Source: Bifidobacterium rousetti (GTDB taxonomy: Bacteria > Actinomycetota > Actinomycetes > Actinomycetales > Bifidobacteriaceae). From it: 56,529 bases of DNA. Below are positions 22,777 through 32,202 of this stretch, piece after piece. The translations under genes were made by a program, and so were the position numbers. The stretch lies in assembly GCF_008698235.1 (NCBI RefSeq), contig NZ_PEBH01000008.1, positions 1 through 56,529 on the forward strand, read 5' to 3'. Within the stretch, counting starts at the first letter, position 1. Each line of letters opens with the position of its first letter. Below the pieces are notes generated by a model, which was not told the origin of the DNA, did not search any database, and saw only the letters and a program-made list of their open reading frames with translations.

Positions 22777-23352
22777 TCACCACCGAACCGGCAGCAGTTC
22801 GCCGGACGCGTCGGTCAACCACGCGTACCCCCGACGGAACACCAGTCGTGCCCGCACAGCATGCGATTGTCGGTCCACGAACGTGACCTGACGGCCCGAC
22901 GGGGCGGACGGGTCGAACGGGCCGACCGTCATGACCGTCAACCCCCAGCGGATCGCGGCCGCATCCAACGCGAGCCCCGCTTCCAGGAGCGGCGTCAGCA
23001 CCACGCGCAACGCGAGCAGGCCCGCCGCGAACACGAGGAACAGGACGCCCTGCCTCCACGATCCGGGGAACAGCAGCAGCATCGACACCGCGATCAGCGC
23101 CTCCACGACCGTCAGCAACGACAGGATCGGCTTGACGGTCCCATACACCCGATACGGGTACAAGGCCACCGGCTGCGTCGGCCTGCCCACCGGCTGGGTC
23201 GCCCCCGTCTGCTGGACGGGCGCGCCAGCCGGCGTAGTACCACCGGTTCTCGTCGCGGGCACGGTCTTGGACAATTCCATGGTCTCCTCGTCCGGGCCGG
23301 CATGCTCGCGTCCCTCGGCCACATCCTCCAGCTCATCCTCCAACGACGCCAT
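22777..23352 (-). CDS. Integral membrane protein with proline-rich N-terminus, unknown
   Basis: 191 residues from ATG 23352 (GGAG five bases upstream), rather than the far-upstream ATGs that lack ribosome sites. The cytoplasmic N-terminus is acidic, then threonine/glutamine/proline-rich (TPAGAPVQQTGATQPVGRPTQP). Two to three hydrophobic segments follow (VKPILSLLTVVEALIAVSMLLLF, VLFLVFAAGLLALRVVLTPLLEAG). The C-terminus is soluble, with RQVTFVDRQSHAVRARLVFRRGY. Function unknown. It stands divergently to the second array. Confidence 0.7.
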   Translation of the reverse strand: MASLEDELEDVAEGREHAGPDEETMELSKTVPATRTGGTTPAGAPVQQTGATQPVGRPTQPVALYPYRVYGTVKPILSLLTVVEALIAVSMLLLFPGSWRQGVLFLVFAAGLLALRVVLTPLLEAGLALDAAAIRWGLTVMTVGPFDPSAPSGRQVTFVDRQSHAVRARLVFRRGYAWLTDASGELLPVRW

Positions 23353-23435
23353 CATCACTCCAATCACTACAGGCCCCATCAACAGGGGCGTGAACGTCGA
23401 TCGCACGCGCCACGCGACCCGAAGCACCGTCCGTA

Positions 23436-23458
23436 CCGGTATTGGCCGCAAATACCGG
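23436..23458 (+). promoter_or_regulatory. Leader hairpin before the first large-array gene
   Basis: A perfect 8-bp stem CCGGTATT/AATACCGG with a short loop, about 75 bases before the ATG at 23533. This gene lacks the standard GGAATATCGG leader of the nine following members, so its control differs. Confidence 0.5.
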
Positions 23459-23532
23459 AACCACGAAAACCGTCCGAACGGTGGACACGACGACAACCAA
23501 CCCAAGAAAACCACGGAAAGGACAACAGGACC

Positions 23533-25098
23533 ATGCCGCTCTTCAACAACCTCAACGCGATCCTCGGCGGCGTCAACACGCTCCTCGAACGGACGCTCGC
23601 GCAACCCGCACGCCCACGCATCCAAATGATCCCCGTGAACGATGTCGGGATGCGACTCAACACCTTCGTGCAAACCCTCGCGTCAAGCGCGCCACCCTAC
23701 CCGGGACAGACCGAACCCAGCAGGCTGACGCAACAGCAGCAAACGGCCCTGCACTCCAGATTCCTCTACGACATCGCCTCCATCGGCACCGACATCGACA
23801 TCCGATGCGCCGACCCCGGCAAATACGTCACCTGGACCGACAACAGGCAGCATCTCGTCAGCCTGCTCAAATACGGGCCCGAACACCCGTATCCGGCCAT
23901 CAACCTCTCTCTCGCGCAACGGCCTGACGGCAGCCTCGAAGCCCAGACCTGGCTGGTACGCAACATGGCGACACCCGTGATCCGCGGACCCGTCTGCCCC
24001 GAATGGCCGACGGGCGCCCCCAACGAACTGGCCGGCAGTCACGCCCTGGAACAATTCATCCTCGACAGGTTCGGCCTGCAACCCACCAAACCGGCCACCG
24101 TGGAACGAGTGAACGCATGGTTCGACACCATGAACTACCGGGTCGCCCTCGCGGCGAGAACCAACCCGCCGAAACCCGGCGAAGTCAGCATGCGGCTGAC
24201 CAACGGCGCGTTCATCAGCCATGACACGTTCAAACAGGTATGCCCCGACCCCATGGAACAGGACCGGTTCACGGCACTCACCGCCAAAGTCGACCTCGCG
24301 TGGGGGCACGGGCTGACCGGCATGCTCGACTCGAACCCGGAAACGATCAAGGAGGCGTGCGACCATTGGAACGACCCGAAGCACTGGCAGGACGCCGCCT
24401 CGCACGCACAACTGTACGACGCCCCCGGCGATGGCGCGATCGACGCGAACATCGGGACCCTCGCGAAAGCGGACGTGGACAACCTCATCATGGTATGGGG
24501 CAACAGGCGTGACGAAGTATGCCCCGGAGAAACACCCACCGCCATCGCGGACCACATCCTCGGGTTCAACCGAATCGACCCCGTCGAACAACCCGCCTGG
24601 GAGGCCGCGTTGGCCAGACGCGTCGCCCCCACGGCCCTGCTCGTACGAGACCATCCGGTCCCCAGCAGCGCGTTCGCCGCCGTCACGCTCAGGAGCAAGG
24701 CTCCCGAAGACACGAGCGCACCGGCTCCCGCCCCCAGACCGACCACCCAGGAACAAGCCAATCCGGCCCCGTCAAAGCAAACCGACCAGACAACACGGGA
24801 ACAGGCAGACACGACACCGCAGGAAACCACAGGACCAGCACCACAGGAAACCACAGGACCAGCACCACAGGAAACCACAGGACCAGCACCACAGGAAACC
24901 ACAAGACCAGCACCACAGGAAACCACAGGACCAGCACCACAGGAACAAGCCAATCCGACGCCCACGGAAACCGAATCCTATCCCGATCCGGTGAACGCCG
25001 ACCCGTACGCGAACCCGGTCGACCAAACTCCGGATCCGAACGCGGCCGGACAGCAGCCGCACGAGCCAACGGCACAATCAGGGCCGACGGTCGGCTGA
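23533..25098 (+). CDS. Large-array paralogue 1 (domain B type, shared DPY tail)
   Basis: 521 residues, ATG after GGAAAGGACAACAGGACC. It has no signal peptide. Residues about 130-280 form the module I call B (ALEQFILDRFGL...VNAWFDTMNYRVAL...LTNGAFISHDTFKQVCPDPMEQDRFTAL...HWNDPKHW). Next comes module A (TPTAIADHILGFNRIDPVEQP). A linker with QETTGPAP repeats (24-bp DNA repeat) follows, and then the shared tail YPDPVNADPYANPVDQ. Family unknown. It heads an array of ten mosaic relatives. Confidence 0.8.
   Translation: MPLFNNLNAILGGVNTLLERTLAQPARPRIQMIPVNDVGMRLNTFVQTLASSAPPYPGQTEPSRLTQQQQTALHSRFLYDIASIGTDIDIRCADPGKYVTWTDNRQHLVSLLKYGPEHPYPAINLSLAQRPDGSLEAQTWLVRNMATPVIRGPVCPEWPTGAPNELAGSHALEQFILDRFGLQPTKPATVERVNAWFDTMNYRVALAARTNPPKPGEVSMRLTNGAFISHDTFKQVCPDPMEQDRFTALTAKVDLAWGHGLTGMLDSNPETIKEACDHWNDPKHWQDAASHAQLYDAPGDGAIDANIGTLAKADVDNLIMVWGNRRDEVCPGETPTAIADHILGFNRIDPVEQPAWEAALARRVAPTALLVRDHPVPSSAFAAVTLRSKAPEDTSAPAPAPRPTTQEQANPAPSKQTDQTTREQADTTPQETTGPAPQETTGPAPQETTGPAPQETTRPAPQETTGPAPQEQANPTPTETESYPDPVNADPYANPVDQTPDPNAAGQQPHEPTAQSGPTVG
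24821..24945 (+). repeat. 24-bp tandem repeat encoding QETTGPAP
   Basis: About five near-identical in-frame copies of CAGGAAACCACAGGACCAGC plus ACCA inside the gene at 23533. They form a flexible linker before the conserved C-terminal tail. Copy number is likely to vary between strains. Confidence 0.85.
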
Positions 25099-25124
25099 CG
25101 GAGAACGAACCAGCCTGGAAAAAC

Positions 25125-25162
25125 AGTGGGGCGGGCATCCCGGACGGGACGCCCGCCCCACT
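25125..25162 (+). terminator. Terminator of large-array gene 1
   Basis: AGTGGGGCGGGC...GCCCGCCCCACT with inner TCCCG/CGGGA: a long GC stem immediately upstream of the next leader. Confidence 0.75.
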
Positions 25163-25176
25163 GCATGTCCGCAAAG

Positions 25177-25259
25177 GAATATCGGCGGGGAGGATGTCTG
25201 AGGATTCGTGGCCGTGCTGAGACGGCCCCGATGGTCAGGGTCGGGAAAGGAACGGGATC
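25177..25259 (+). promoter_or_regulatory. Standard large-array leader (copy 1)
   Basis: Begins GGAATATCGG. Two adjacent hairpins follow, GGCCGT/ACGGCC and CCCCGA-TGG-TCAGGG (one mismatch). Then come GGGAAAGGAACGGGATC and ATG. Confidence 0.75.
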
Positions 25260-26615
25260 ATGGTAAACCATGGCATCCTGCCCGCCGAGCACATCAACGT
25301 GCTCGCATGGGTCATGGAACAGTCAGTAAAGGAAAAAGCAGACATGCTCAGAAAGGGTGTGTTTGATGGGGAGATCAAAATAGACATTTCTGACGAGGAG
25401 ATTCGTGAAAGCACGAAAAGAAGGGCTAAGGAACTCGCAGAGCTGAACGCGCGGCAGCATGGTGGGGATGCCTCCAGCTACGAATGGAGCGAACCCCGGC
25501 GAACGGACTGGAATACTGCGGATATCATGGGCGCGTTCAACGCCTACGCCTATAGAACAAAGTCCATCGATGATCAGAAAGGCTCCAGCCTATTAGAGGT
25601 GTTCAATTTCGTTTACGAGGAATACCTCCATAAATGTGACGAGACATGGGAGGAATGGGAGGACTGGGAAGACATCGGTGATGTCATCATCGACTGGGAC
25701 ACTGATCCCTCGGTGGTCTCCCGCGACAGATATCTGGATGCGTTTCGGGAACCGTTCAGGGTAATAAGCTGCGGATTCAGCGAAGAATCATACGATAAAA
25801 TATGGAAAGATCTACAGAGCTGGCGTGGGGACGGTGTGGACAGATTCCGGTTCATGACGGAACGAGTTAGCGCCGTCCTTGGCCATGAACTCAACGAATT
25901 CGAAAACCTTCACGGGTTTGCTGACAACCCCGACGACCAGCACCAATATGACGCACGGTTCGAGCATCTGTCGCCCTTGCTTTTCGAGGCGTTCGGATTC
26001 GGACCGCGTGCGGCGGACGCCACGCCTGCGGATCGCATGTGTGCTGCGAGCCTGATGGGCGCGTTGCCGTTCGACGAAATCCACGAGTGGGACATCGATG
26101 CTGGACTTCAGAACAAATTGGAAGATTGGATATCCACCTACGGGGATAAAGAGATGACGGCATTCTTCCAGGATGAATTAGGTCAGATGCGTGATGAGAG
26201 AGACGAGTATCTTCGCATGGAATACCTTAAATCCACTGGGGCAAATCATGAGAGGAATCCGGAAACAAGTCAACCATCGCAGAACCACGATCAGACCGTG
26301 GGAACCGTCACACAGTCGGACCAGGTCACTACTGCCGTGAACGACAGGACCGACGTCCCCGACACGACAGAACAGATTGAGACGGCAGTGAATCCAACAG
26401 AAGAGGTATCAGATTCATGGAGCTGGAACATGGGGAGTGAAACGGAACCGTCGGGTTTGGAAACGGTGGAATCCTTCAGCCTTGACGGTCCCGCCTACCC
26501 GGACCCGACCAACCGGAATCCGTACGCGAACCCGGTCGACCAGGCGCCGGATCCGAGCGCGGTCGGACAGCAGTCGCACGGGCCAACGGCACAATCAGGG
26601 CCGACGGTCGGCTGA
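25260..26615 (+). CDS. Large-array paralogue 2 (domain C type, DPY tail)
   Basis: 451 residues, ATG after GGGAAAGGAACGGGATC. N-terminal module C starts HGILPAEHINVLAWV and includes ELNARQHGGDASSYEWSEPRRTDW. The middle is highly acidic, with GFGPRAADATPADRMCAASLMG. A Thr/Gln-rich linker leads to the shared tail YPDPTNRNPYANPVDQAPDP. The interior shows lower GC and more A/T-ending codons than its neighbours, which suggests a separately acquired middle. Soluble, no known motif. Confidence 0.8.
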   Translation: MVNHGILPAEHINVLAWVMEQSVKEKADMLRKGVFDGEIKIDISDEEIRESTKRRAKELAELNARQHGGDASSYEWSEPRRTDWNTADIMGAFNAYAYRTKSIDDQKGSSLLEVFNFVYEEYLHKCDETWEEWEDWEDIGDVIIDWDTDPSVVSRDRYLDAFREPFRVISCGFSEESYDKIWKDLQSWRGDGVDRFRFMTERVSAVLGHELNEFENLHGFADNPDDQHQYDARFEHLSPLLFEAFGFGPRAADATPADRMCAASLMGALPFDEIHEWDIDAGLQNKLEDWISTYGDKEMTAFFQDELGQMRDERDEYLRMEYLKSTGANHERNPETSQPSQNHDQTVGTVTQSDQVTTAVNDRTDVPDTTEQIETAVNPTEEVSDSWSWNMGSETEPSGLETVESFSLDGPAYPDPTNRNPYANPVDQAPDPSAVGQQSHGPTAQSGPTVG

Positions 26616-26644
26616 CGGAGAACGAACCAGCTTGGAATAACGAT

Positions 26645-26676
26645 GGGGCGGGCATCCCGGACGGGACGCCCGCCCC
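26645..26676 (+). terminator. Terminator of large-array gene 2
   Basis: GGGGCGGGC-ATCCCGGACGGGAC-GCCCGCCCC, nearly identical to the one at 25125. Confidence 0.75.
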
Positions 26677-26692
26677 ACTGCATGTCCGCAAA

Positions 26693-26776
26693 GGAATATC
26701 GGTGGGGAGGATGTCTGAGGGTTCGTGGCCGTGCTGAGACGGCCCCGATGGTCGGGGTCGGGAAAGGAACGGGATC
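26693..26776 (+). promoter_or_regulatory. Standard large-array leader (copy 2)
   Basis: GGAATATCGG, then GGCCGT/ACGGCC and a perfect CCCCGA-TGG-TCGGGG hairpin, GGGAAAGGAACGGGATC, ATG. Confidence 0.8.
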
Positions 26777-28630
26777 ATGGTAGACCATGGCATCCTGCCT
26801 GCCGAGCACATCAACGTGCTCGCATGGGCGATCCGCAAAAATGACCGACATCATACCGATCTGGCGGATGAACAACTCCAGCAGGAGACCGAACAGTATG
26901 CGAACCTGCTCGCAAGGCTTAACACGCAGGACCATGGCGGTGACCCGTCCGCATACCAGTGGGCCGAACCCCGTCACACCGACTGGGATGATTACGACAT
27001 CTTCAGGGCGTTCAGCGCGTACATCCACAGCACGCCGTCCTACCATGTTTATGCTAATGAACCGGATGCGGAAACCTATAACATGCATGTTGATCTTGTG
27101 GAGGCTGTAGCCGATACGATGAGCATGGCGCTCCTGCGTACGGAAGCAGCCAACGAGTATGGGCCGATGGACGTGCTCGGCGACATGGTCATCAACGCGG
27201 ACAGTACGCCTGACCAGATACACCGCGACTGGTACCTGAACAAGGTAAGCCACAACATGGTGTTTGGCATCAGTCCGATTCTCGGGCGGGACGAGACGCG
27301 GAAGATCCGTACGGACGAACGGTTCGCCAACGCGCCGACGGCCGTCGACAGGCTACGGTTCGCGGCGGAACGGTTCGAGGAGACAATCAATCGCACGGCA
27401 CACGACTACTCCGGAACTTGGGCAGACGAAAAGAACCTGACATTGGAACGGTTCGCACCCCTGACGCTCGAGGCGTACGGGGTCGGGCCCATGGTCGAGG
27501 ATGCCACCGACACGGATCGCAAGCGTGCCGCTTCGATCCTCGGGGATGAGATTTTGAACGCGGTTGAGGTCTGGGATGAGGACGTGCCGACTGAGGAGAC
27601 TCGTAATCAATGGGTCGACCAAGTGGGTATTGATGAGCATTGGCATCGCTATCTGACAGATGAGCTCCTCACCGAGTGGCCGGACGAACAGTTCTATGAG
27701 CGGCTTGATCAGTCGATCCGTGGATTCCTTATCGACGACGGTCACGAGGACATGCTGTGGAGCAGGATGAGACACTACTCGCCAGTGGAGGAGGAAGGCG
27801 CGGACGTTCTCACTGAGCATGAGATGTTCGAGGAGTATTACGTTGGTCTCGTCGGGAAGGCACTCCATGCCGACGATCCCAGTCTGGACCGCGAAGCCGT
27901 CGTCGAATTGTTGCAGGACGCATACCCTGATGATTATAGGAGAGCGTACAAGCATACGGACGTCACCCCCGCAAGTAATCCCAAGGAAGCGGAGGCCGTC
28001 AGGAACCTCGTCAGGGACCGGCTCGACATCATGATCGACATAGACAACGCCCCCCAAAGCGGCGATCTGTACTACAACCACAATATGTGGATGTACGATG
28101 TCAATGACATGCTCGACAACATGAACACCGTCGCCTCGGATCTCACCGCACTCGTGGAGACGTGGGTCTCCGGCTCCGCCGAGGCATCCGTGGTCGCTGA
28201 GCCGGATCTCACCGCACTCGTGGAGACGTGGGGCGAGACCATGGATGATGTGATGCGTTCGGATCATCCGACCCGGATCGCGGACCGCATCCTTGAAGCC
28301 AACGGCCTCGACCCTGTCGAACAGCCCGACTTGGAATCGCAGGTCGCGGATTACATCACGCCCACGTTCGACCGGCTCGACGGGGATCTGCCCGCCGGCA
28401 GCAACACGTTCGCCCGGCTGGCGATCGAGGATCATTCGGAAGGCGCGGAATACGCGCCTGCGGAACCGGAGCCGGACATGACCAATGGGGCGGGCGCGTA
28501 CCCGGATCCGGTCAACGCCGACCCGTACGCCAGTCCGGCCGATCATGCTCCCGACCCAACGACGGCCACCGCACAGCAGCCGGACGTGTCCGCAGGACCG
28601 TGGCAGAACGCGCTCCAACCCGAGTTCTAA
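26777..28630 (+). CDS. Large-array paralogue 3 (domains C and A, DPY tail)
   Basis: 617 residues. Module C opens HGILPAEHINVLAWAIRKN and includes DHGGDPSAYQWAEPRHTDW. A central region (RFANAPTAVDRLRFAAERFEE, LEAYGVGPMVEDATDTDRKRAASIL) is shared with paralogues 4 and 7. Module A near the end is HPTRIADRILEANGLDPVEQP...DRLDGDLPAGSNTFARLAIEDH. DLTALVETW occurs twice, flanking a short insertion. The tail has YPDPVNADPYASPADHAPDP but its last residues are unique (QNALQPEF). Function unknown. Confidence 0.8.
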   Translation: MVDHGILPAEHINVLAWAIRKNDRHHTDLADEQLQQETEQYANLLARLNTQDHGGDPSAYQWAEPRHTDWDDYDIFRAFSAYIHSTPSYHVYANEPDAETYNMHVDLVEAVADTMSMALLRTEAANEYGPMDVLGDMVINADSTPDQIHRDWYLNKVSHNMVFGISPILGRDETRKIRTDERFANAPTAVDRLRFAAERFEETINRTAHDYSGTWADEKNLTLERFAPLTLEAYGVGPMVEDATDTDRKRAASILGDEILNAVEVWDEDVPTEETRNQWVDQVGIDEHWHRYLTDELLTEWPDEQFYERLDQSIRGFLIDDGHEDMLWSRMRHYSPVEEEGADVLTEHEMFEEYYVGLVGKALHADDPSLDREAVVELLQDAYPDDYRRAYKHTDVTPASNPKEAEAVRNLVRDRLDIMIDIDNAPQSGDLYYNHNMWMYDVNDMLDNMNTVASDLTALVETWVSGSAEASVVAEPDLTALVETWGETMDDVMRSDHPTRIADRILEANGLDPVEQPDLESQVADYITPTFDRLDGDLPAGSNTFARLAIEDHSEGAEYAPAEPEPDMTNGAGAYPDPVNADPYASPADHAPDPTTATAQQPDVSAGPWQNALQPEF

Positions 28631-28696
28631 CATCCACGAATATTCGAGTCCACGGCAAGCCACTCGGCTGGCAGTCGGATCAAGACAAACCACACA

Positions 28697-28729
28697 AGGG
28701 CGGGGCATCCTGCAAGGGTGCCCCGCTCC
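28697..28729 (+). terminator. Terminator of large-array gene 3
   Basis: AGGGCGGGGCATCC-TGCAA-GGGTGCCCCGCTCCT stem followed by CTCG. Confidence 0.75.
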
Positions 28730-28747
28730 TCTCGTATGTGATCAGAT

Positions 28748-28832
28748 GGAATATCGGCGGGGAGGATGACGAGGGATTCGTGGCCGTGCTAAGACGACCC
28801 TGATGGTCGGGGCCGGGAAAGGACACGGGATC
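28748..28832 (+). promoter_or_regulatory. Standard large-array leader (copy 3)
   Basis: GGAATATCGG. The second hairpin is CCCTGA-TGG-TCGGGG, closing with one T.G pair. GGGAAAGGACACGGGATC precedes ATG 28833. Confidence 0.75.
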
Positions 28833-30533
28833 ATGGCGGACCATGACATCCTGCCCGCCGAGCACATCAACGTGCTCGCATGGGCGCTCACCAGAAACAA
28901 GGACATCAACCCGGAGCAGGCCGGTGAATGGCTGGCCGCGTTGAACGCGCGGGACAACGGGGGCGACGCGGCCGGCTACCGGTGGGCCGAACCCCGGAGC
29001 ATGGCCTGGAGCGACGGCGACATCATGCTCGCCGTCAACGCGTACGTCAACAGGACGCCGTCGATCCTCCGGACGCAAGAGGACGACCGGCTCGACGAGC
29101 TCGCCTACACGATCGCCACCATGCCGAGGGAATACCACCGGGATTCCGGCATCCCGCGATACAGACAGGACAGGGAGCTCGTCATCCAATCGGACAGCGA
29201 CCCCGAACGGCTCGCGCGCGGCAGGTTCCTCGACAACCTGTGCGACAACCTCCTGGGCGAGGCCCGCCGGCTCGACCCGGACGCGGCCGAACGCATCCGG
29301 ACGGACGACCGGTTCGCCCACGCGGCGGACCCGGTCGACAGGCTCCGGTTCGCCGCCGAGGCATACGGGAGGACCCTCGATCGGGCCATGAACGCGATGT
29401 ACGTCGACTGGGGGCTCGACGATGATGACCCCAAGTCGATGGACAGGTTCGCGCCGCTCATCCTCGAAGCGTACGGGCTCGGCCCACGTGTAGAGGACGC
29501 GACCGACACGGAACGGTCCCGGATCTCGGGCATGCTCCAGGAGAGGGTCGGCGACGTGGACGCGTGGAACGTGGACCGTCCGCTCGAACGGGCGAAACGG
29601 CAGTGGACGCGCGACAACCCCTTCGACCGCCAATGGTGGGGGTACATCGTGATCGACACCGACGGGATCAGAGACGAACGGTTCTACCGCGGACTCAACC
29701 AGGCGATCCGCGGCGTGTTCGACAGGCACGGGGCCACGCCGCCCAAGGACGGGCTGTCCGGCCCGTTCCACCTGTCCGAGAAATCCCGGTTCATGGACTA
29801 CGCCGACGCGCTCGGAGGGCTGATCGACAAACGGCATCCCGACCACATCTCCGAAATGCTCAGGAACGCGTACGACTGCGCCCCGGCGGGCAAGGACCGG
29901 GACCCCGGTTTCTACCCGTCGGACGAGGTGAAGGCCGTGAGGGACCTCATCCGCACGGACCTCGACCCCGTGGCGGGCCATGACATGAGCGGGATGCTGC
30001 GGGGCGTCCACGCCGATTGGATGGCCTCCAGCGACGACCTGCTCGCCGACCCCGAACGGTACTACGAGCACGAGTACGAGGAGGAGTATGAGGAGAACGA
30101 GGAGTACGGCGTGGACGATTGGACCGTCGCCGGCCTCGTGTGGAAGTGGGGCGAGACCATGGATGATGTGATGCGTTCGGACGACCCGTCAAGGATCGCG
30201 GACCGGATTCTCGAAGCCAACGGCGTCACCCCGGTCGGGCATGTCGCATTGGGGGCGCGGGTCCTTGAATACATCGACCCCACGTTCAGGCGGCTCGACG
30301 GGGACCTGCCCGCCGGCAGCGGCACGTTCGCCCGCCTCGCGATCGAGGACCATCTGGAGGGCGCGGAACACGCGCCGGCGGAACCGAGACCGGACATGAC
30401 CAATGGGGCGGGCGCGTACCCGGATCCGGCCGACGCCGACCCGTACGCCAACCCGGCCGACCAGGCGCCCGACCCGACGGCCGCAGGCGTGCAACAGCAT
30501 GTTCCGACACCGGTGGGGCCGTCGCTCGGCTGA
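28833..30533 (+). CDS. Large-array paralogue 4 (domains C and A, DPY tail)
   Basis: 566 residues from ATG 28833 with GGGAAAGGA upstream. Module C is HDILPAEHINVLAWALTRN...LNARDNGGDAAGYRWAEPRS. The centre is RFAHAADPVDRLRFAAEAYGR...LEAYGLGPRVEDATDTERSR. Module A is DPSRIADRILEANGVTPVG...PTFRRLDGDLPAGSGTFARLAIEDH. An acidic EYEEEYEENEEYG stretch lies before module A. The tail is YPDPADADPYANPADQAPDP ending VGPSLG. It is a close sister of paralogues 3 and 7. Function unknown. Confidence 0.8.
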   Translation: MADHDILPAEHINVLAWALTRNKDINPEQAGEWLAALNARDNGGDAAGYRWAEPRSMAWSDGDIMLAVNAYVNRTPSILRTQEDDRLDELAYTIATMPREYHRDSGIPRYRQDRELVIQSDSDPERLARGRFLDNLCDNLLGEARRLDPDAAERIRTDDRFAHAADPVDRLRFAAEAYGRTLDRAMNAMYVDWGLDDDDPKSMDRFAPLILEAYGLGPRVEDATDTERSRISGMLQERVGDVDAWNVDRPLERAKRQWTRDNPFDRQWWGYIVIDTDGIRDERFYRGLNQAIRGVFDRHGATPPKDGLSGPFHLSEKSRFMDYADALGGLIDKRHPDHISEMLRNAYDCAPAGKDRDPGFYPSDEVKAVRDLIRTDLDPVAGHDMSGMLRGVHADWMASSDDLLADPERYYEHEYEEEYEENEEYGVDDWTVAGLVWKWGETMDDVMRSDDPSRIADRILEANGVTPVGHVALGARVLEYIDPTFRRLDGDLPAGSGTFARLAIEDHLEGAEHAPAEPRPDMTNGAGAYPDPADADPYANPADQAPDPTAAGVQQHVPTPVGPSLG

Positions 30534-30558
30534 CATCCCGGAACCATACGCACACGAT

Positions 30559-30592
30559 AAGGCGGGCCGCCCACATAAGGACGGCCCGCCTT
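30559..30592 (+). terminator. Terminator of large-array gene 4
   Basis: AAGGCGGGCCG...CGGCCCGCCTT, an 11-bp stem. Confidence 0.8.
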
Positions 30593-30608
30593 CCCATATC
30601 CGATGACG

Positions 30609-30694
30609 GGAATATCGGGTGAGCGGATTCGATCGGATTCGTGACCGTTCAAGGACGGCCCCGACCCGTGGGGCCGGGAAAGGACATCGACATC
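30609..30694 (+). promoter_or_regulatory. Standard large-array leader (copy 4)
   Basis: GGAATATCGG, CCGT/ACGG hairpin, GGCCCC-GACCCGT-GGGGCC hairpin, GGGAAAGGACATCGACATC, ATG. Confidence 0.8.
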
Positions 30695-32035
30695 ATGGAC
30701 AGTCAAGAAGACAACCCGCAAAGCATAATTTACAACTTGTTCGACTCCATTGAACTCGAGACGCCGTTCGTCGACGAAGGGCATTACGTCAGGCATCTTG
30801 CGGACCTCGCGCTCGTGAACGACATCTGGAGAACTATCCTCGAACTGACGGACAACGAACCGATCAACTGGAGCACCGACCGACAGACCAAGATCGTCCG
30901 ATTGTCGCCGATCGGTTCCGGTGCGGATGACGCACTGTCGCTGTTTATGCGCAGGAAGGAGGACGGTTCACTCACGGCGTGTCTCGAACGACCGGGCGCG
31001 GAAGGATCCCCGCTGAAGGTATTCGCGGAGAACCCTTCCAAGCCGGATGAGACGTTGCTGGACACCGACATGATGGAACAGTATCTACGGGACGCGTTTC
31101 ATCTCCCGCAGGGAAACGAGCCCGTATCCGCGGGACGCGTATACGGGTGGTTCGAGAACACGAACCACAGGCTCGCGATGATCGCGGCACAGGAACCGGA
31201 CGCCGTCAAACCCGGCGAATGGGCCATGCGCGTGTCCAACGGCGCATTCGTGAACAAGGCGCAGGTGGACAGGGTGATTCCGACGGAGTATCAGCAGAAC
31301 CGGTTCCTCGCCATGTCGGACGTAGTGGCAAACTACAGGTTTGGAGTAAGCGACCCGATTTTCAACCTTGAGCAGCTGCCCGATGATGTATCGGAACGCT
31401 GGAACGATCCCGCGGCGTACTGGAACGACCCCGAAGCGCAGTTGTATTGGGATGTCTTCAGGCCTAAGGGGTACACCGCAGATGAGCTTTCCCGCCCGTA
31501 TTATGTGTTCTATCCCGACGGTGACGACAACGTCGATGTGCAAATGCAGCTGATGCTCGAGTATTGGATGAAATCGAACGACGACATCAGACTCTCCGAC
31601 ACCCCCGCTGATATCGCGTACCGCATAACCAACTTCGGAATCAATAGCGGCGTCGATCCGTTGGACAGGCCCGGCCTGATGGCGGGACTGGAGGAAATCG
31701 TCGAGCCGACGTTCAAGAGTCTCACGCATGACATGCCCAAGGGAAGCATGGCGTTCGGTATCGGGCTCATCAAAGGATGCAACCCGGACACGGTCACGCA
31801 ATGGGAGATCGACAACTTCGATAACAGAGATTCCTATTCTCTGGGGGAGGACGACTCGCCGGAAGAGGACAGCATGAGCATGCAAATGGACCTTGAGATG
31901 CCTTTCACGGCCGACCCTTTCTGGAATCCGGCAGAACAGGATCCGTATGAGAACCCGACCGACCATGCGCCTGATCCCAATGATCCTGGACAACAGCCGC
32001 AGGGCCCCGCACCATCGGGACCGTCGCTCGTTTGA
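30695..32035 (+). CDS. Large-array paralogue 5 (domains B and A, DPY tail)
   Basis: 446 residues, MDSQEDNPQ start after GGGAAAGGACATCGACATC. Like paralogue 1 it carries module B (MMEQYLRDAFHLPQG...VYGWFENTNHRLAMI...VSNGAFVNKAQVDRVIPTEYQQNRFLAM...WNDPAAYW). Module A follows (TPADIAYRITNFGINSGVDPLDRP...PTFKSLTHDMPKGSMAFGIGL). The tail is DPYENPTDHAPDP ending SGPSLV. It is acidic and soluble, with no recognised catalytic motif. Confidence 0.8.
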   Translation: MDSQEDNPQSIIYNLFDSIELETPFVDEGHYVRHLADLALVNDIWRTILELTDNEPINWSTDRQTKIVRLSPIGSGADDALSLFMRRKEDGSLTACLERPGAEGSPLKVFAENPSKPDETLLDTDMMEQYLRDAFHLPQGNEPVSAGRVYGWFENTNHRLAMIAAQEPDAVKPGEWAMRVSNGAFVNKAQVDRVIPTEYQQNRFLAMSDVVANYRFGVSDPIFNLEQLPDDVSERWNDPAAYWNDPEAQLYWDVFRPKGYTADELSRPYYVFYPDGDDNVDVQMQLMLEYWMKSNDDIRLSDTPADIAYRITNFGINSGVDPLDRPGLMAGLEEIVEPTFKSLTHDMPKGSMAFGIGLIKGCNPDTVTQWEIDNFDNRDSYSLGEDDSPEEDSMSMQMDLEMPFTADPFWNPAEQDPYENPTDHAPDPNDPGQQPQGPAPSGPSLV

Positions 32036-32065
32036 AAATCTCCGAAAACATTCTCGCACACGATG

Positions 32066-32101
32066 AGGCGGGCCGCATCCCACAAGGTGGCCCGCCTTTT
32101 T
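32066..32101 (+). terminator. Rho-independent terminator of large-array gene 5
   Basis: AGGCGGGCC...GGCCCGCCT followed by TTTTT. Confidence 0.88.
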
Positions 32102-32116
32102 CATGTCCGATTTCCG

Positions 32117-32202
32117 GGAATATCGGGGGAGTGGATTTCACCGGTTTCGTGGCCGTTCAAAAGGACGACCCCGATCCATGGGGTCGGGAAAGGAACAGGA
32201 TC
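32117..32202 (+). promoter_or_regulatory. Standard large-array leader (copy 5)
   Basis: GGAATATCGGGGGAGTGG, first hairpin weak, second GACCCC-GATCCAT-GGGGTC, GGGAAAGGAACAGGATC, ATG. Confidence 0.8.

Noticed and set aside
22777..23673. Longer version of the membrane protein starting at 23673
   Set aside because: The extra 107 residues lack a ribosome site and lie antisense to the leader and start of the + gene at 23533; GGAG before ATG 23352 is much better.
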